A DNA stretch of 64,000 nucleotides from assembly GCA_963556495.2 (NCBI GenBank), contig OY747723.1:11440501-11504500 (forward strand), given 5' to 3'. Within the stretch, counting starts at the first letter, position 1. Every line of letters begins with the position of its first letter. The notes under the pieces are model-generated. The model saw only the letters and a list, made by a program, of their open reading frames with translations, did not search any database and was not told the DNA's origin. A program made the translations under genes and the position numbers. Shown in pieces: positions 63,631 through 64,000 of this stretch. Source of the DNA: Valencia hispanica. Taxonomy: Eukaryota; Chordata; Actinopteri; Cyprinodontiformes; Valenciidae.

Positions 63631-64000
63631 AGGCCTGTCGCGATAATCAATAAATCAATTAATTGACCAATAATTAAAAATGCGCTCGGTAACTTTAAGA
63701 GGCCCGATAATTTTTCATTGACTGAAGTCGCGTGATAATGAGTTAACGTCGCTGCATCCGTCTCGACTGGCTCCTCTCGGTTTAGCGTAAGGAGTGAACC
63801 CTCCTGTCAGCCGCTCTGTCTCTGTGTGCGTGGAGGCGGCGCACACGCTGCCACCGTGATCATACCTGGCGCTGGAGCAGCGGAGGAGGAGGAGGAGAGA
63901 ATAGACGAGTCGATAAACATGGAGTTGGTTAAGCCGAACGCAACAGCCGACGTGTGGGAACATTTTGGATTTAAACCAAATGACCGAGGTGAACCACGGA
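63631..64000 (+). mobile_element. hAT transposon, left part (runs off window)
   Basis: Tip AGGCCTGTCGCGATAATC, A/T-rich subterminal part, a GGA-rich 5' leader (63880-63898), then the transposase start below. The inverse tip, in another copy, is at 53650. Confidence 0.75.
63919..64000 (+). CDS. hAT transposase start (BED-finger type), truncated by window end
   Basis: ATG at 63919 reads MELVKPNATADVWEHFGFKP NDRGEPR to the window end. The VWEHFGF motif is the first strand of BED zinc fingers in hAT/ZBED proteins. Nothing can be said about integrity beyond 27 codons. Confidence 0.6.
   Translation, partial: MELVKPNATADVWEHFGFKPNDRGEPR

Noticed and set aside
62520..64000. Search for dmd exon 64 upstream of exon 65
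   Set aside because: No match to the expected short exon; the stretch is two hAT elements and unique intron, so exon 64 lies outside.

Overview
This window is vertebrate genomic DNA from a ray-finned fish, probably a spiny-rayed (acanthomorph) teleost. The evidence is two split genes with teleost-like coding sequence, introns packed with fish-type repeats (Tc1, hAT, TTAA-flanked elements, L2-type LINEs tailed by GAATT repeats, V-SINE and tRNA-SINE pieces), and no bacterial-style gene organisation.

Two real host genes converge tail to tail. On the + strand, 3688-20068 holds the last eight coding exons of abi2 (Abl interactor 2, a WAVE-complex subunit), ending in its SH3 domain; the 5' exons lie left of the window. 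Its 3' UTR runs to about 21.7 kb. On the - strand, 62519-27749 holds the 3' part of dmd (dystrophin), from the exon equivalent to human exon 65 through the last exon. Thirteen of the fourteen main exons are flanked by canonical signals on both sides, the last has only an acceptor, and the total reads in frame for 585 residues. A tiny alternative exon 78 candidate lies at 31161-31190. The dmd 3' UTR runs to about 24.1 kb. The exon 65-79 part encodes the end of the EF-hand region, the ZZ zinc finger, the alternatively spliced exon 71-74 cassette, the leucine-rich coiled coil and the C-terminus. I numbered exons by the human gene and from remembered human exon lengths.

Everything else is intron, UTR, spacer and mobile DNA. 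Left part (1-3.7 kb): a CRE-bearing dispersed repeat, a V-SINE core and a decayed LINE. abi2 introns: a hAT-in-hAT-in-hAT-in-L2 nest (9.44-11.29 kb), a 177-bp tandem repeat and two Tc1 elements. Spacer and dmd 3' UTR: two related hAT elements, one holding a TTAA element. dmd introns: an uninterrupted LINE RT reading frame (36.3-38.6 kb), a near full-length but broken L2 LINE (40.4-44.0 kb), a 5'-truncated L2 (59.7-61.2 kb), several Tc1/hAT relics, a 28S rRNA fragment (58.1 kb), and CA/TG microsatellites placed directly at two dmd splice sites. The right edge enters a hAT transposon whose transposase start is visible.

The most interesting points are the TTAA-flanked elements that keep what looks like the first coding exon and splice donor of one intron-bearing source gene, full palindromic CRE sites found only inside repeats, the rRNA fragment, the dmd C-terminal exon architecture, and repeat-modified dmd splice sites. 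I found no prokaryote-type system, CRISPR array or complete tRNA/rRNA gene.
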